Origin: Bacteriovoracales bacterium
GTDB lineage: Bacteria > Bdellovibrionota > Bacteriovoracia > Bacteriovoracales > Bacteriovoracaceae
Direction of reading: 5' to 3'
Length of the DNA stretch: 63,915 bases
Assembly (NCBI GenBank): GCA_028346125.1
Contig: JAOMEV010000011.1
Coordinates: 1 to 63,915, forward strand
Below are positions 15,988 to 25,223 of this stretch, piece after piece. Position 1 is the stretch's first letter. Each line of letters opens with the position of its first letter. The notes beneath the pieces are model-generated. The model was given only the letters and a program-made list of their open reading frames with translations. It was not told where the DNA came from and ran no database searches. Made by a program: the position numbers and the translations under genes.

Positions 15988-17085
15988 ATGAAAAAATTAT
16001 TTTTTCTTATTCTCTTTTCTAGTTTGCTGGGAGTGAGCTTTGTGGGTTGCAAAAAGGATAGTGGAAAAACAACGGGGCCATCCACTCAGCAAAAATCTTA
16101 CAAGTGGAAAATGGTAACCACTTGGCCACCTCATTTTCCTGTTTTAGGGGAGGGAGCTGATAAGCTTGCCAAGTGGGTCGATCAAATGAGTAATGGAAGG
16201 TTAAAAATAACTGTTTTTGGTGGAGGGGAACTTGTACCTCCATTAGGTGTTTTTGATGCTGTTAGTAGTGGGACTGTTGAAATGGGGCACGGGGCCTCTT
16301 ATTATTGGGCCGGAAAAGTCCCCGCCGCTCAGTTTTTTGCCTCTGTTCCTTTTGGCTTTAATGCGCAATCAATGAATGCATGGCTTTATTCAGGAGGTGC
16401 CCTAAAGCTTTGGGAAGAAATTTACAAACCTTTTAACTTAAAGCCTTTTCCTGCAGGAAATACTGGTGTCCAAATGGGTGGGTGGTTTAATAAAGAAATT
16501 AATTCTCTCGACGACTTGAAAGGTCTCAAAATGAGAATGCCAGGTCTTGGTGGGAAGGTTTTAGCAAAGGCCGGAGGAAATCCCATTTTAGTCGCCGGTG
16601 GTGAAATTTATACAAATCTCGATAGAGGAGTTATTGATGCCACTGAATGGGTAGGGCCTTTTCACGACTTAAAAATGGGCTTTTATAAAGCTGCTAAATA
16701 TTATTACTATCCTGGTTGGCATGAGCCTGGAACAACCCTTGAACTTATGATTAATACAAAGGCCTGGGCTTCTCTACCACCTGATTTACAGGCCATTATA
16801 GAGTCGGCCACTTATAGGGCAAATATGTGGATGATTTCTGAATTCGAGGCCAAAAACAATGCTAACCTTCAGACACTCATTAATGACCACAATGTCCAGT
16901 TGAGAAAATTTCCAGATAGTGTCCTTGATGGTCTAAAAAAGATATCTATAGAAGTTCTTGAGGAAATGGCGAGTAAGGACTCTACAAGTAAAAAGGTTTA
17001 CGAATCCTTTAAAAAGTTCAAAAAAAATATTTCAGCTTGGAATGAAATGTCTGAATCTCCTTATCAAAATGTCATCATAAAATAG
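15988..17085 (+). CDS. TRAP transporter solute-binding lipoprotein (DctP family)
   Basis: The chain starts MKKLFFLILFSSLLG and reaches a lipobox-like SFVGC, so the mature protein is probably lipid-anchored. An ATG four codons upstream is too close to the AGGA to be the start. The mature part shows the DctP pattern: KMVTTWPPHFPVLGEGADKL, GGGELVPPLGVFDAV, MRMPGLGGKVLAKAGG with the ligand-binding arginine, and GVIDATEWVGPF. These features fit the keto-acid/TakP-like subgroup. TRAP systems import carboxylates with a DctQ/DctM membrane pair, which is not encoded here. The gene has its own promoter and a strong terminator, so it is transcribed alone. Confidence 0.88.
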   Translation: MKKLFFLILFSSLLGVSFVGCKKDSGKTTGPSTQQKSYKWKMVTTWPPHFPVLGEGADKLAKWVDQMSNGRLKITVFGGGELVPPLGVFDAVSSGTVEMGHGASYYWAGKVPAAQFFASVPFGFNAQSMNAWLYSGGALKLWEEIYKPFNLKPFPAGNTGVQMGGWFNKEINSLDDLKGLKMRMPGLGGKVLAKAGGNPILVAGGEIYTNLDRGVIDATEWVGPFHDLKMGFYKAAKYYYYPGWHEPGTTLELMINTKAWASLPPDLQAIIESATYRANMWMISEFEAKNNANLQTLINDHNVQLRKFPDSVLDGLKKISIEVLEEMASKDSTSKKVYESFKKFKKNISAWNEMSESPYQNVIIK

Positions 17086-17096
17086 TGAATTTTAAA

Positions 17097-17135
17097 AAGG
17101 AAAGGTCTTTTATAAGACCTTTCCTTCAATTTTTT
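17097..17135 (+). terminator. Strong intrinsic terminator
   Basis: A perfect 13-bp stem (AAGGAAAGGTCTT / AAGACCTTTCCTT) with a 4-base loop is followed by CAA and six T. It lies directly behind the TRAP binding-protein gene and isolates it from the kinase gene downstream. Confidence 0.85.
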
Positions 17136-17253
17136 AAATGGGCGTTAAGAAATAACCTTTATTTAAATCATGTAAAACCGCTTAAACCACTATAGCTTTT
17201 GCTTATGCAAACCGACAAAATTACCAGAGTATTAATAGTTAAAAAGGATTCGA

Positions 17254-20055
17254 GTGAAGTTATTTTTCTTACTCCTTTTTTCACTTTCCTTTTCTTTAGG
17301 CCTTTATGCCGAAGCGCCTCCTGTTATTTTAGAAAAGGGTAAAGAGCGGTACTTAATAAGTTTGAATCTGGAAATTTTGGAGGATAAAACAGGCAATCTG
17401 GGCATTGAAGACGTGAATAACCCAAGGTGGTCAAAAGAGTTTAAAAGGAGCAAATCTACTTATCTCAACCTTGGAATCTCAAAGTCCACTTTTTGGGCAA
17501 GGTTTAAGGTTAAAAACTTGGACCCTTCTAAAAAATGGATTCTGTCTTATAATTTTGTTTCTCAGGATCACATTGAATTTTTTCAACAAAAGAAAGATGG
17601 CTGGAAACGCTCTTTGGGAGGAGATAGAGTAGATTTCTCTCATCGTGAATTTAAAATGAGAGGCATTCATTTTGAAATAAACCCAGGGGAAGAAACTCTT
17701 TATTTTATAAAAGCGAAAGGGTTTTCTACCCAAATGCCTTTGACGATTTCCTCTTCGAAAAGCTTTGCGAAGGAAAATATAGAACAAAACCTCGCTTTTG
17801 GATTATTTTATGGGCTTGCCCTTATGATGTTGATTCATAATTTCTTCAATTATTTACGATTGAGGGAATTAAGTTACCTTCTTTATGTTTATCATGTGGG
17901 TTTTTATATTTTGTTTTCAGGAGTATTTTATGGTTTTGGTCACTTTCTTACTATTCAGTATTTACCGTGGATTAATAATGAAGGGCATTTGATTCTTTCC
18001 TGTCTTGCGCCTCTTTTCTTAAATCTTTTTGCTTCAGATTTTCTTCACTTAAGAGAAAGAAATCCTATCCTTCATAAAGTCTCTTTATTTTGGTCATTTC
18101 TTTTGATCACTTCAGCGATTTCGATTTTTTTTGTTCCATTGTTTTATTTGCGTAGAATATATAACCTCATTTATGTTTTGTTTGTTATTTGTCTTATGAT
18201 TACTGTTTTTATTAAAATGAGGGAAAAATTTATTCCTGCTAAATATTTTTCGGCGGCCATATTAGCAAAAATTACGGGTACGGTTATATTGGTTTTGACT
18301 TTCAATGGAATTATCGAGAGTAGTTTTTTAACCACTCATGCTACAATTATTGGGAGCCTTCTAGAAATGATTTTACTTTCTTTCGGGTTAAGTGCCGTTC
18401 AGGAATTAAGGCATTTAATTTACTTAAGAGGGGAAGCCGAAAAACAAAAAATTATTATTAAAAATGAGTTTGAGAAGGATCTTATTAAGCGCGAGGAAGC
18501 AGAAAGAAGAGAAACCATAGCTTCTAAAATGAGTAAATTTGCTCAGGACTCTATTAGGCAAATTGTTGAAAAAAAGACTGAAACTTTAGAAAGCGAGTTG
18601 AAAGATAAGAAAAAAGAAATTGATGAGAAGGATATTTTTCATGCAAAATTTGGCCAAGAGCTTCAAAGTCCACTCAATTCAATCCTTGGTTTTTCTCAAG
18701 TTCTTTTAGAGAAAGGAAGTTCACTTTCCGATGATGAGTTAAAAAAATACCCAAAATTTATTTTATCAAGTGGAAGAGCTCTTTTAAAGTTAATCCAAAG
18801 TGAACTGGTCCCAACTAAAAATGACATGGGTGAAGTGAAGTTGAATAAAGAAGTAATCAACTTTCATGAACTTTGCGAAGAACTTTCTTCTCTTTATAAT
18901 TACGAGGCCCAAATAAAAAACCTTGAATTTGAATTTGATATGGATAAGGACAAAGTCCCCAAAAAAATTATTAGTGATGGAGCAAAAATTAGGCAGGCCC
19001 TTGGAAACTTTTTGAATAATGCGATTAATGTAACTCAAGAAGGAACGGTTAAGTTTAAAGTAAGTGCCAGCGAAAATAGTGATAAGCATCACCACTTTGA
19101 CCTTAAGTTTCAAATTGAAGATATGGGTTCTGGGATCAGCGCAATCGATGAAAAGAAAATATTTGAACCTCTCCTAAACGTTGAGGACATGAAAAGTTCA
19201 GAGATGCTATCAGGTCTTCGTGTGGGCAGAAGCATTTTTGAAAGTATAAATGGGAAGATTGTCGTCTTATCCTTAAAGGGAAAAGGTGCAGTTTTTTCTA
19301 TAAGTATAAAAGAGGTTGTGGGTCTGACAGATAAAGAAGGGAGACTGGAAGAGAGAGACCTCCACCAGCTCCAATTTGATAGTGCTAATATTCTAATTGC
19401 GGAAGGTAGAAAGATAGATAGAGAGCTCATTAAGGCATATTTAAAAGACTTTCCCTTTACCTTGCATATGGTGGAAAATGGAAGAGATTTGCTAAAAATC
19501 GCCAAGAAAATAAGGCCAGATCTCATTATGAGTAATTTAAATTTGGAACTTGTTGACTCCTCTATGGTTGCGAGAAATCTTAAAGTTATAGATGAGACGA
19601 AAAGTATTCCTATTTTAGCTATTGGAATGGAAGAAGTTTCACAAAAAGAAAAGTTTACTTGGGATGGGTTTCTTAAATTGCCTTTAAATCGGGAACTATT
19701 GCTTTTGGAGATAGCTAACTTTATTCCCCACAAAAAAGTTAAGCTTAAGGATGAAGTAGATTACATTTCTTATGTTGAGTTTTCGATTAACTTTAGTGAA
19801 TTGAAGAGCAATGATATACACTTTCTTAGGGATGTTCAAACTAACCTCAAAAAAATAATCAATTTAGGAGCTATTTCTTTCGCTGAAGAATATAGTCAAA
19901 AAATGATTAAAAGAATTAAAGATGAAGGAAGACCCTATCTCCTTGATTGGTTTATGGCACTTAACCAAAATGCCGTGAACTTTAATAATGAAAACATTGT
20001 TTTGCAAATTGAAGAGGCCTTGATGAAATTAGAGGAAAATCTTCCTAAGATTTAA
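17254..20055 (+). CDS. 7TM-DISM hybrid sensor kinase lacking both phosphoacceptors
   Basis: A signal peptide is followed by a periplasmic 7TMR-DISMED2-type beta domain (~25-165), seven membrane helices (~180-385), a long coiled coil (~390-460), HisKA, HATPase_c and a receiver domain, plus ~100 C-terminal residues. In the HisKA box the phosphorylated His is replaced: the line reads KFGQELQSPLN, with Gln468 where H-E-L is expected. The ATPase half is intact (Asn589 of the N-box, DMGSGIS, and a GLRVGRS G2-like loop). In the receiver the Asp is Asn761 (DLIMSNLNLEL), and the acidic pair near the start is AEG. The protein therefore cannot do ordinary His-Asp phosphorelay. It may signal allosterically or as a partner of another kinase. 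Start is GTG with AAGGA. Confidence 0.85.
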   Translation: MKLFFLLLFSLSFSLGLYAEAPPVILEKGKERYLISLNLEILEDKTGNLGIEDVNNPRWSKEFKRSKSTYLNLGISKSTFWARFKVKNLDPSKKWILSYNFVSQDHIEFFQQKKDGWKRSLGGDRVDFSHREFKMRGIHFEINPGEETLYFIKAKGFSTQMPLTISSSKSFAKENIEQNLAFGLFYGLALMMLIHNFFNYLRLRELSYLLYVYHVGFYILFSGVFYGFGHFLTIQYLPWINNEGHLILSCLAPLFLNLFASDFLHLRERNPILHKVSLFWSFLLITSAISIFFVPLFYLRRIYNLIYVLFVICLMITVFIKMREKFIPAKYFSAAILAKITGTVILVLTFNGIIESSFLTTHATIIGSLLEMILLSFGLSAVQELRHLIYLRGEAEKQKIIIKNEFEKDLIKREEAERRETIASKMSKFAQDSIRQIVEKKTETLESELKDKKKEIDEKDIFHAKFGQELQSPLNSILGFSQVLLEKGSSLSDDELKKYPKFILSSGRALLKLIQSELVPTKNDMGEVKLNKEVINFHELCEELSSLYNYEAQIKNLEFEFDMDKDKVPKKIISDGAKIRQALGNFLNNAINVTQEGTVKFKVSASENSDKHHHFDLKFQIEDMGSGISAIDEKKIFEPLLNVEDMKSSEMLSGLRVGRSIFESINGKIVVLSLKGKGAVFSISIKEVVGLTDKEGRLEERDLHQLQFDSANILIAEGRKIDRELIKAYLKDFPFTLHMVENGRDLLKIAKKIRPDLIMSNLNLELVDSSMVARNLKVIDETKSIPILAIGMEEVSQKEKFTWDGFLKLPLNRELLLLEIANFIPHKKVKLKDEVDYISYVEFSINFSELKSNDIHFLRDVQTNLKKIINLGAISFAEEYSQKMIKRIKDEGRPYLLDWFMALNQNAVNFNNENIVLQIEEALMKLEENLPKI

Positions 20056-20932
20056 TTTTCGTTTTTTTACTCAAGAAAACAATAAACACAATGGAAAGGG
20101 CAAAAAATGTAGTTTTCCAACTAAAAGGCTCTTTTAAAAAAAGAACAGCAAAGAAAAAGGTAAAAAATGGTTGAAGCAATTGCATTTGCCCAACTCTTGA
20201 AACCCCTCCTATGGCAAGGCCTTTATACCAGAAAAAGAAGGCAAAAAGGTTATTTACGAACCCTAAGTAGGCAAGGGCAGAAAGATCCTCTAAGGTCGCT
20301 TTTTGAAAATGAGAAAGGTCAAAAATAAAGGGAGATGCGATAAGAACAATTGGAAGAGACAAGACCAGAGACAAGCAGATGACTCTTGGACCACCGAGCT
20401 CTTTAGAAAGATGTCCTCCTTGAGCATAGCCCATACCTCCCATAATCACTGCCCCCAAAAGGGCAAAATCTCCTGAAGACCATATGAATTGATCTGGAGG
20501 ATGGTTTGAAAAAGAATAAAAGGCCACAGTAAAAAAACCAATCAGAGAAAGAATCCAAAACCAAGGAGAGGGCCTCTCTCCGGAAAAAAGAAAGCTGAAA
20601 AATGCTGTTGATAAAGGAAGAGCACCTAAAACGACACCTCCATGACTAGCAGGAACAGTTTTCATTCCTATTGCCACAAAAATAGGGAAGCCAAAGACCA
20701 CCCCCAAGGCAACTAAAAAGAGTTTAAAAAGGTTTCTTTTGTTAGGAATGGGTTCTTTGAGAAACAAAAGAATAAAAAAAGATGTGATGCCGGCCATAAA
20801 CGCTCGACCAAACCCAATTTCTAAAGGATTAAATGTTGGGGAAAGAAATCTTGTCAAAGGCAATGTTAAGGAGAAGGACATTACGGCCAAGCAACCTAAA
20901 AAGAGACCTTTATTTTGTGTTTTTTCATCCAT
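20045..20932 (-). CDS. DMT-superfamily EamA transporter
   Basis: Ten hydrophobic helices lie in two EamA repeats. The first contains LTRFLSPTFNPLEIGFGRA and a PASHGGVVLGALPLSTAFFS segment. The second ends with NNLFAFFFWYKGLAIGGVSRVGQMQLLQPFFTF, read here in parts, which matches the conserved final helices of metabolite exporters. The length of 295 residues is normal for RhaT/EamA-type inner-membrane exporters of amino acids, metabolites or drugs. The substrate cannot be predicted. The gene is alone on its strand, and its end overlaps the kinase gene by 11 bases. Confidence 0.88.
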   Translation of the reverse strand: MDEKTQNKGLFLGCLAVMSFSLTLPLTRFLSPTFNPLEIGFGRAFMAGITSFFILLFLKEPIPNKRNLFKLFLVALGVVFGFPIFVAIGMKTVPASHGGVVLGALPLSTAFFSFLFSGERPSPWFWILSLIGFFTVAFYSFSNHPPDQFIWSSGDFALLGAVIMGGMGYAQGGHLSKELGGPRVICLSLVLSLPIVLIASPFIFDLSHFQKATLEDLSALAYLGFVNNLFAFFFWYKGLAIGGVSRVGQMQLLQPFFTFFFAVLFLKEPFSWKTTFFALSIVFIVFLSKKTKIKS

Positions 20933-21027
20933 GAAAAAAAATTATAGATGATTATTTTTGTTAAAAGAAGGAATTTTACTGTTAGGAGATTTAAAGTCAT
21001 AATTAAAAAAACTCCAAGGATGGTGAG

Positions 21028-23256
21028 ATGAAAAAGTTGTATGTTTTTTTAGGAAGTGCATTAGGCCTTCTGCTTATTTATCTCTTGCTCGTTTATTTAA
21101 ATATTTTTGGAAAGCATCGTGGCCCGGGAATAATTGCAGGTAAAGGATTAAAAAAAGAAGACTATGCAAAAAGGGCCAGTTTACAAAGGAGTGCCTTAAA
21201 AAAGTTTGAAAATAAAAAAAAGAAGGCAATTTTGTTTGGTGACCTTCATGTCCATACAACGTATTCTGCAGATGCTTTCCTTATGAGCTTGCCTTTTTTG
21301 AGAGGGGTAGGTTCCCACCCTATAGGGGATGCCTGTGACTTTGCTCGCTATTGCTCCCAAGTTGATTTTTGGTCTATAAGTGATCATGCTGAGTCCAGTA
21401 CCCCTTTAAAATGGAAAGAAACTATTAAGGCCATTCGTCAGTGTGACTCACTTGCTACAGATAAAAATAATCCGGACCTTGTATCTTTTCTTGGTTTTGA
21501 ATGGTCTCAAGTTGGAGGTTATCCTAAGGATCATTATGGGCATAAAAATGTTATTTTTAAAGGGATTGGAGATGAGGACATTTCACTAAGGCCAATTGGA
21601 GCCGCGGGTCTGGCATCTGCTGCTTTAAGGCAGAATGCTTCACCTCTTCCCGTTGGAACTCCTCTTCTTGACCCTAAAAATAGGCAAGTTTATTACGATT
21701 TTCGTTATTTTCAAAAAGAAATTACAGAAACACCTGAATGCGATAGATCTCTGCCCTCTTCCAAGCTTCCTCGGAATTGTTACGAGAGTGCTTGGACACC
21801 AAAGGATTTAGTGGAGCGTTTAGAAGATCAAAAACTTGATTACCTTTTGATCCCTCACGGAACTACTTGGGGTCTTTATTCTCCACCGACTGCGAGTTTA
21901 GATAAACAGCTTAAACCTGAAATGAGACCGGAAAAACAGGAAATTTTTGAAATCTTTTCAGGCCATGGAAATAGTGAAGAGTATCGTTCTTGGAAGGAGG
22001 CCTATTGGAAAGACGGAAAACCACAGTGTCAAAGACCTTACCCCAACTATATGCCCTCCTGTTGGAGAGCTGGAATTATTATTAAAGAACGTTGTTTAAA
22101 AGAAGGGCATGATAAAAAAGAATGTCTCAGAAGGGAAATAGAGGCCAGAGAAAATTATATTTCTATTGGTACCGCTGGGCATATTACCGTTAAAGGGGAA
22201 AGTGCTGAAGATTGGCTCAATGCTGGACAATGCCAGGATTGTTTTCTTCCTGCTTTTAATTACAGGCCTCGATCTTCTGCTCAATATGGATTGGCCATAA
22301 GTAATTTTGAAAAAAAAGAACCTACAAGATTTAAATGGGGCTTTATTGGCTCGAGTGATAACCACAGAGCAAGACCAGGGACCGGTTTTAAGGAGCATAA
22401 TAGGTATTTAAATGCAGAAGTTTTTGGAGCTGTTTCAAAAGAGTGGCGAAAAGCTTTGAGGGGCAGCGAAAAAAAGATCAATCATTCTGTTAAGTATACA
22501 GTCAAAGAAGTCTTGGCCGACCCTCGTTATCAAGTCTTGTTAGATTGGGACAAACAGGCCTCATTTTGGATGACTGGAGGGCTTGCAGCCGTTCATGCAG
22601 AATCTAGAACAAGGGATGGGATTTGGAAGGCCTTTAAAAAAAGAGAAGTATACGGGACAAGTGGGCCAAGGATTCTTCTTTGGTTTGACCTTATCCACAA
22701 TAAAAGAATATCTATGGGAGGAGAAATTGGTCTTTCTGAGAACCCTAAGTTTAAAGTGACCGCTATTGGCGCTTTTAAGCAAAGGCCGGGTTGCCCTGAG
22801 ATGACAGTTAATGGACTTTCCCCAGAGAGATTGAAAAACCTTTGTCTTAACGAGTGTTACAACCCCAGCGATGAAAGGTTATTGATTAATAGGATTGAGG
22901 TCATCAGGATAAGGCCTCAAATTGTTAAAGGGGAGAGTGTTGACAAGCTCATTGAAGATCCATGGAAAAAATTTAACTGTGCAAAAAAAGAAGAAGGGTG
23001 TGTTTTTGAATTTGAAGACCCTGACTATGTTAAAGATGGAAGAGATAGTATCTATTATGTAAGGGCCATCCAGGAGCCAACTTTGACAATAAATGGGGGA
23101 AATCTTCGTTGTGAAAAAGATAGTCTTGGGAAGTGCATAAGTACTAAACCTTGCCATGGAACCTTTCTTTCAGAGAAAAGTGATGATTGTCTGACCTCAG
23201 TTGAACACAGGGCCTGGTCTTCTCCTATCTATGTGAATTTTAAAAAAGGACAGTAA
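21028..23256 (+). CDS. Membrane-anchored DUF3604 (PHP-like) protein
   Basis: This 742-residue protein has one N-terminal membrane helix (residues ~4-26) and a large periplasmic domain of the DUF3604 family. The PHP-like metal motif GDLHVHTTYSADA (D72, H74, H76), then SISDHAE, a GFEWSQ segment and GSSDNHRARPG mark the predicted hydrolase site. The family is predicted to be a metal-dependent phosphoesterase-like enzyme, but no reaction is established. It is the first gene of a tightly coupled operon: its TAA overlaps the ATG of the isomerase gene as TAATG. The same trio with a HupE-like protein recurs in other Gram-negatives, as far as I recall. Confidence 0.85.
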   Translation: MKKLYVFLGSALGLLLIYLLLVYLNIFGKHRGPGIIAGKGLKKEDYAKRASLQRSALKKFENKKKKAILFGDLHVHTTYSADAFLMSLPFLRGVGSHPIGDACDFARYCSQVDFWSISDHAESSTPLKWKETIKAIRQCDSLATDKNNPDLVSFLGFEWSQVGGYPKDHYGHKNVIFKGIGDEDISLRPIGAAGLASAALRQNASPLPVGTPLLDPKNRQVYYDFRYFQKEITETPECDRSLPSSKLPRNCYESAWTPKDLVERLEDQKLDYLLIPHGTTWGLYSPPTASLDKQLKPEMRPEKQEIFEIFSGHGNSEEYRSWKEAYWKDGKPQCQRPYPNYMPSCWRAGIIIKERCLKEGHDKKECLRREIEARENYISIGTAGHITVKGESAEDWLNAGQCQDCFLPAFNYRPRSSAQYGLAISNFEKKEPTRFKWGFIGSSDNHRARPGTGFKEHNRYLNAEVFGAVSKEWRKALRGSEKKINHSVKYTVKEVLADPRYQVLLDWDKQASFWMTGGLAAVHAESRTRDGIWKAFKKREVYGTSGPRILLWFDLIHNKRISMGGEIGLSENPKFKVTAIGAFKQRPGCPEMTVNGLSPERLKNLCLNECYNPSDERLLINRIEVIRIRPQIVKGESVDKLIEDPWKKFNCAKKEEGCVFEFEDPDYVKDGRDSIYYVRAIQEPTLTINGGNLRCEKDSLGKCISTKPCHGTFLSEKSDDCLTSVEHRAWSSPIYVNFKKGQ

Positions 23257-24074
23257 TGAGAGAATCTCTTCTATTTCTAGGAATGGCCTTAGGGCTTTCT
23301 CTAAGCTTTTATTCAACAAAAATAACTAACTCTAAAGGTCTGATTGCAAGTGTTAACGACAAACCTGTCTATTTGGAAAAATATAAGACCACGTTAAATC
23401 AAATCAGAAAAGGAAAAAGGAATCCTTTAACTGAAAAAGAAAAAGAGGTTATTATAAACCGGTTGATTGAAGAAGAGCTTCTTTTTCAAAATGCCAAGAC
23501 ATTAGGCCTTCTTGAAAAAGACCCTCTGATTAGAAAAACAATTGTTTCCAGTATGATTGATTTTATTAAAAGGCCATCAAAAAGAGATAGACCTCCTTCG
23601 GAAGAGGACCTAAAAAAATTCTTCTTTAGGTATAAACCTGAATTTATTCCGGCCAAGAGAATCAGAGTTTCAACCTTTTCGTTTTCTCAAAAAAAGAACG
23701 TGGAAAAAGTGAAAAATCTTATACAAAAAGGAGAGTCGTTTCAAGTTCTCAAAAAACAATGGGGAAAAAGTTCTTTTGAGGTTCCTGAAATGCTTCTTCC
23801 TGGAAATACAATAAGAAGTTACCTCGGGCCGACTTTGACCCAAAAGGCCTTTAAAATGGATACTGGGGAAGTTTTAGGGCCTATCGAAAGAGGGAAAAGT
23901 TTTATTGTGGTTAAGGTCCTTGAAAGAGATGTCTTTAAGGAAATTTCTTTCGAAAAAGTTCGTTCTCGTGTTTTGGAGCATTTTCTAAGAAGAGAGAAAG
24001 AGAATAATTTAAGAAATAAATTAGAGGAAATGAAAGATAAAGCAAGAATTAAAATTTTTAGGGCCAAGTCATGA
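23256..24074 (+). CDS. Parvulin-type periplasmic peptidyl-prolyl isomerase
   Basis: A membrane/signal helix is followed by SurA-like N-terminal helices (ASVNDKPVYLEKYKTTLNQI, with EEELLFQNAKTLGLL) and a PpiC-type domain in which KRIRVSTFSFSQ and LGPIERGKSFIVVKVLERD are recognisable. It is 272 residues long. These enzymes assist folding of exported proteins. Translation overlap with both neighbours (TAATG in front, ATGA behind) shows a dedicated role with the DUF3604 enzyme and the membrane protein, perhaps as their chaperone. Confidence 0.8.
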   Translation: MRESLLFLGMALGLSLSFYSTKITNSKGLIASVNDKPVYLEKYKTTLNQIRKGKRNPLTEKEKEVIINRLIEEELLFQNAKTLGLLEKDPLIRKTIVSSMIDFIKRPSKRDRPPSEEDLKKFFFRYKPEFIPAKRIRVSTFSFSQKKNVEKVKNLIQKGESFQVLKKQWGKSSFEVPEMLLPGNTIRSYLGPTLTQKAFKMDTGEVLGPIERGKSFIVVKVLERDVFKEISFEKVRSRVLEHFLRREKENNLRNKLEEMKDKARIKIFRAKS

Positions 24075-24886
24075 AAACCTTTTTTTTGATTGGTCTTTTT
24101 TTTATTTCAGGCCTTTCAAAGGCGCATCTTAGAAGTCGATCTTATTCAACATGGAATTTTGAAGGAAATAAGGTAAAGGTTTTTTTGACCGTAAGTGCTC
24201 GTTTTGTAACTAAAATTCCTCTTATTGATCCGTTAGAAAAAAGTGTTGGCCAGCAACTGAGTGCTCACCTTAGAAACAATATTTGGTTAAAACAGGGAGA
24301 GAGTGTTTGTTCTCTCAGTGAACTTCCTCTTAGCTTTCCTTTAGAAGGGGGGAATTTTTATTCAACATTTACTTTTTTCTGTCCCAAAAAGAAAAAAAAG
24401 TTTTCCATTTTTTTTAATGCCTTTCTTAATGTCTCACCAGCTCACCTACATTTTTCGGAGATCAACTTTTTTGGTAAAAAAGAGCAGATCCTTTTCTCCA
24501 AAACAATAAGGGAGTGGGAAACAGACTTTAATAAACCAGTAGAAAATAATTTTATGGAAAAGGGAAAAGTTCTTGCTCTTTTTATTGGTTTGATCCTTTT
24601 GGGAAGAAGTTTGAAAGTCACTTCCTTTATGGCGCTTTTTTTCCTCGGAGGTCATTTTATACCTATAGGAGTTGAAAAAAATTTTAGCGAAGTTTTTACC
24701 AACTTAATTGTCATTTTGATTTTTGCAGAGGTCATTCGTGAAAGAAAGAGCTTTAACCCTTTAGTTTATCAGGCATTCGCTTTTTTTATTTTGTGTTTGT
24801 CCTTATGGATAGATGGTTACCTTTCCTTGTTATTTTTAGGAATGGCCATTTTTACTTCTTGTTATGGGTTCTTAAAAAAAAGATAA
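24071..24886 (+). CDS. HupE/UreJ-like membrane protein, shortened membrane half
   Basis: A signal peptide ends KAHLRSRSYS, and the His directly after cleavage is typical for this group. A periplasmic beta domain of ~150 residues follows, then about five membrane helices. The position in the DUF3604/isomerase operon and the overall layout identify a HupE_UreJ_2-like protein. However, the usual G-x-x-H-I-x-x-G-x-D-H signature at the first membrane helix is not present here (the line reads ENNFMEKGKVLALFIGLIL). HupE-like proteins are thought to move metals such as nickel. Without the His motif, that role is doubtful for this copy. Confidence 0.6.
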   Translation: MKTFFLIGLFFISGLSKAHLRSRSYSTWNFEGNKVKVFLTVSARFVTKIPLIDPLEKSVGQQLSAHLRNNIWLKQGESVCSLSELPLSFPLEGGNFYSTFTFFCPKKKKKFSIFFNAFLNVSPAHLHFSEINFFGKKEQILFSKTIREWETDFNKPVENNFMEKGKVLALFIGLILLGRSLKVTSFMALFFLGGHFIPIGVEKNFSEVFTNLIVILIFAEVIRERKSFNPLVYQAFAFFILCLSLWIDGYLSLLFLGMAIFTSCYGFLKKR

Positions 24887-24944
24887 TCTTTCATGGGCCA
24901 TTTTAGGCTTTTTGTTTGGACTTATTAGCGGCCTAGGTTAGGGC

Positions 24945-25118
24945 CTAATTAGAATCTATTAAGACGTGCTTTTCGTAATTGGCGCTGGGGTTCCAGAAGT
25001 GAAGAGCATCTCTGGCCTTTTCTTTTGTAACCGACCCGTAACAAAAGCATCTTGTAGAAAGATTCTTTTTCTCGTTTAGTTCGTAGTAGATAATGATTTC
25101 TCTAATTCCTTTTGGCAT
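24945..25118 (-). CDS. 57-residue protein, copy A of a new paralogue pair
   Basis: An ATG six bases behind a perfect AAGGAGG opens a 57-codon frame ending in TAG. The protein reads MPKGIREIIIYYELNEKKN and goes on with a RCFCYGSV segment (C24, C26) and a DALHFW helix. It has no signal peptide and is predicted to be cytoplasmic. Aligned without gaps to the 57-residue protein at 25821 it keeps 23 identical residues (40%), including E-I-x-I-Y-Y, L-S, C-F-x-Y-G-x-V, A-x-D-x-L, W, and A-x-Y. Identity between two short frames at this level, at equal length, is strong evidence that both are real genes. I know no family for it. The strand-strand-helix pattern could be a small DNA- or protein-binding fold. 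Confidence 0.85.
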   Translation of the reverse strand: MPKGIREIIIYYELNEKKNLSTRCFCYGSVTKEKARDALHFWNPSANYEKHVLIDSN

Positions 25119-25223
25119 AACATCCTCCTTAAAAACAGGATATCAAAAAAAAGAAAGTTTTAATCTAGTTCATCTAAGGGCCAAATGACCCGGGCAGATT
25201 CATTTAAGATTCATAAATAAAAA

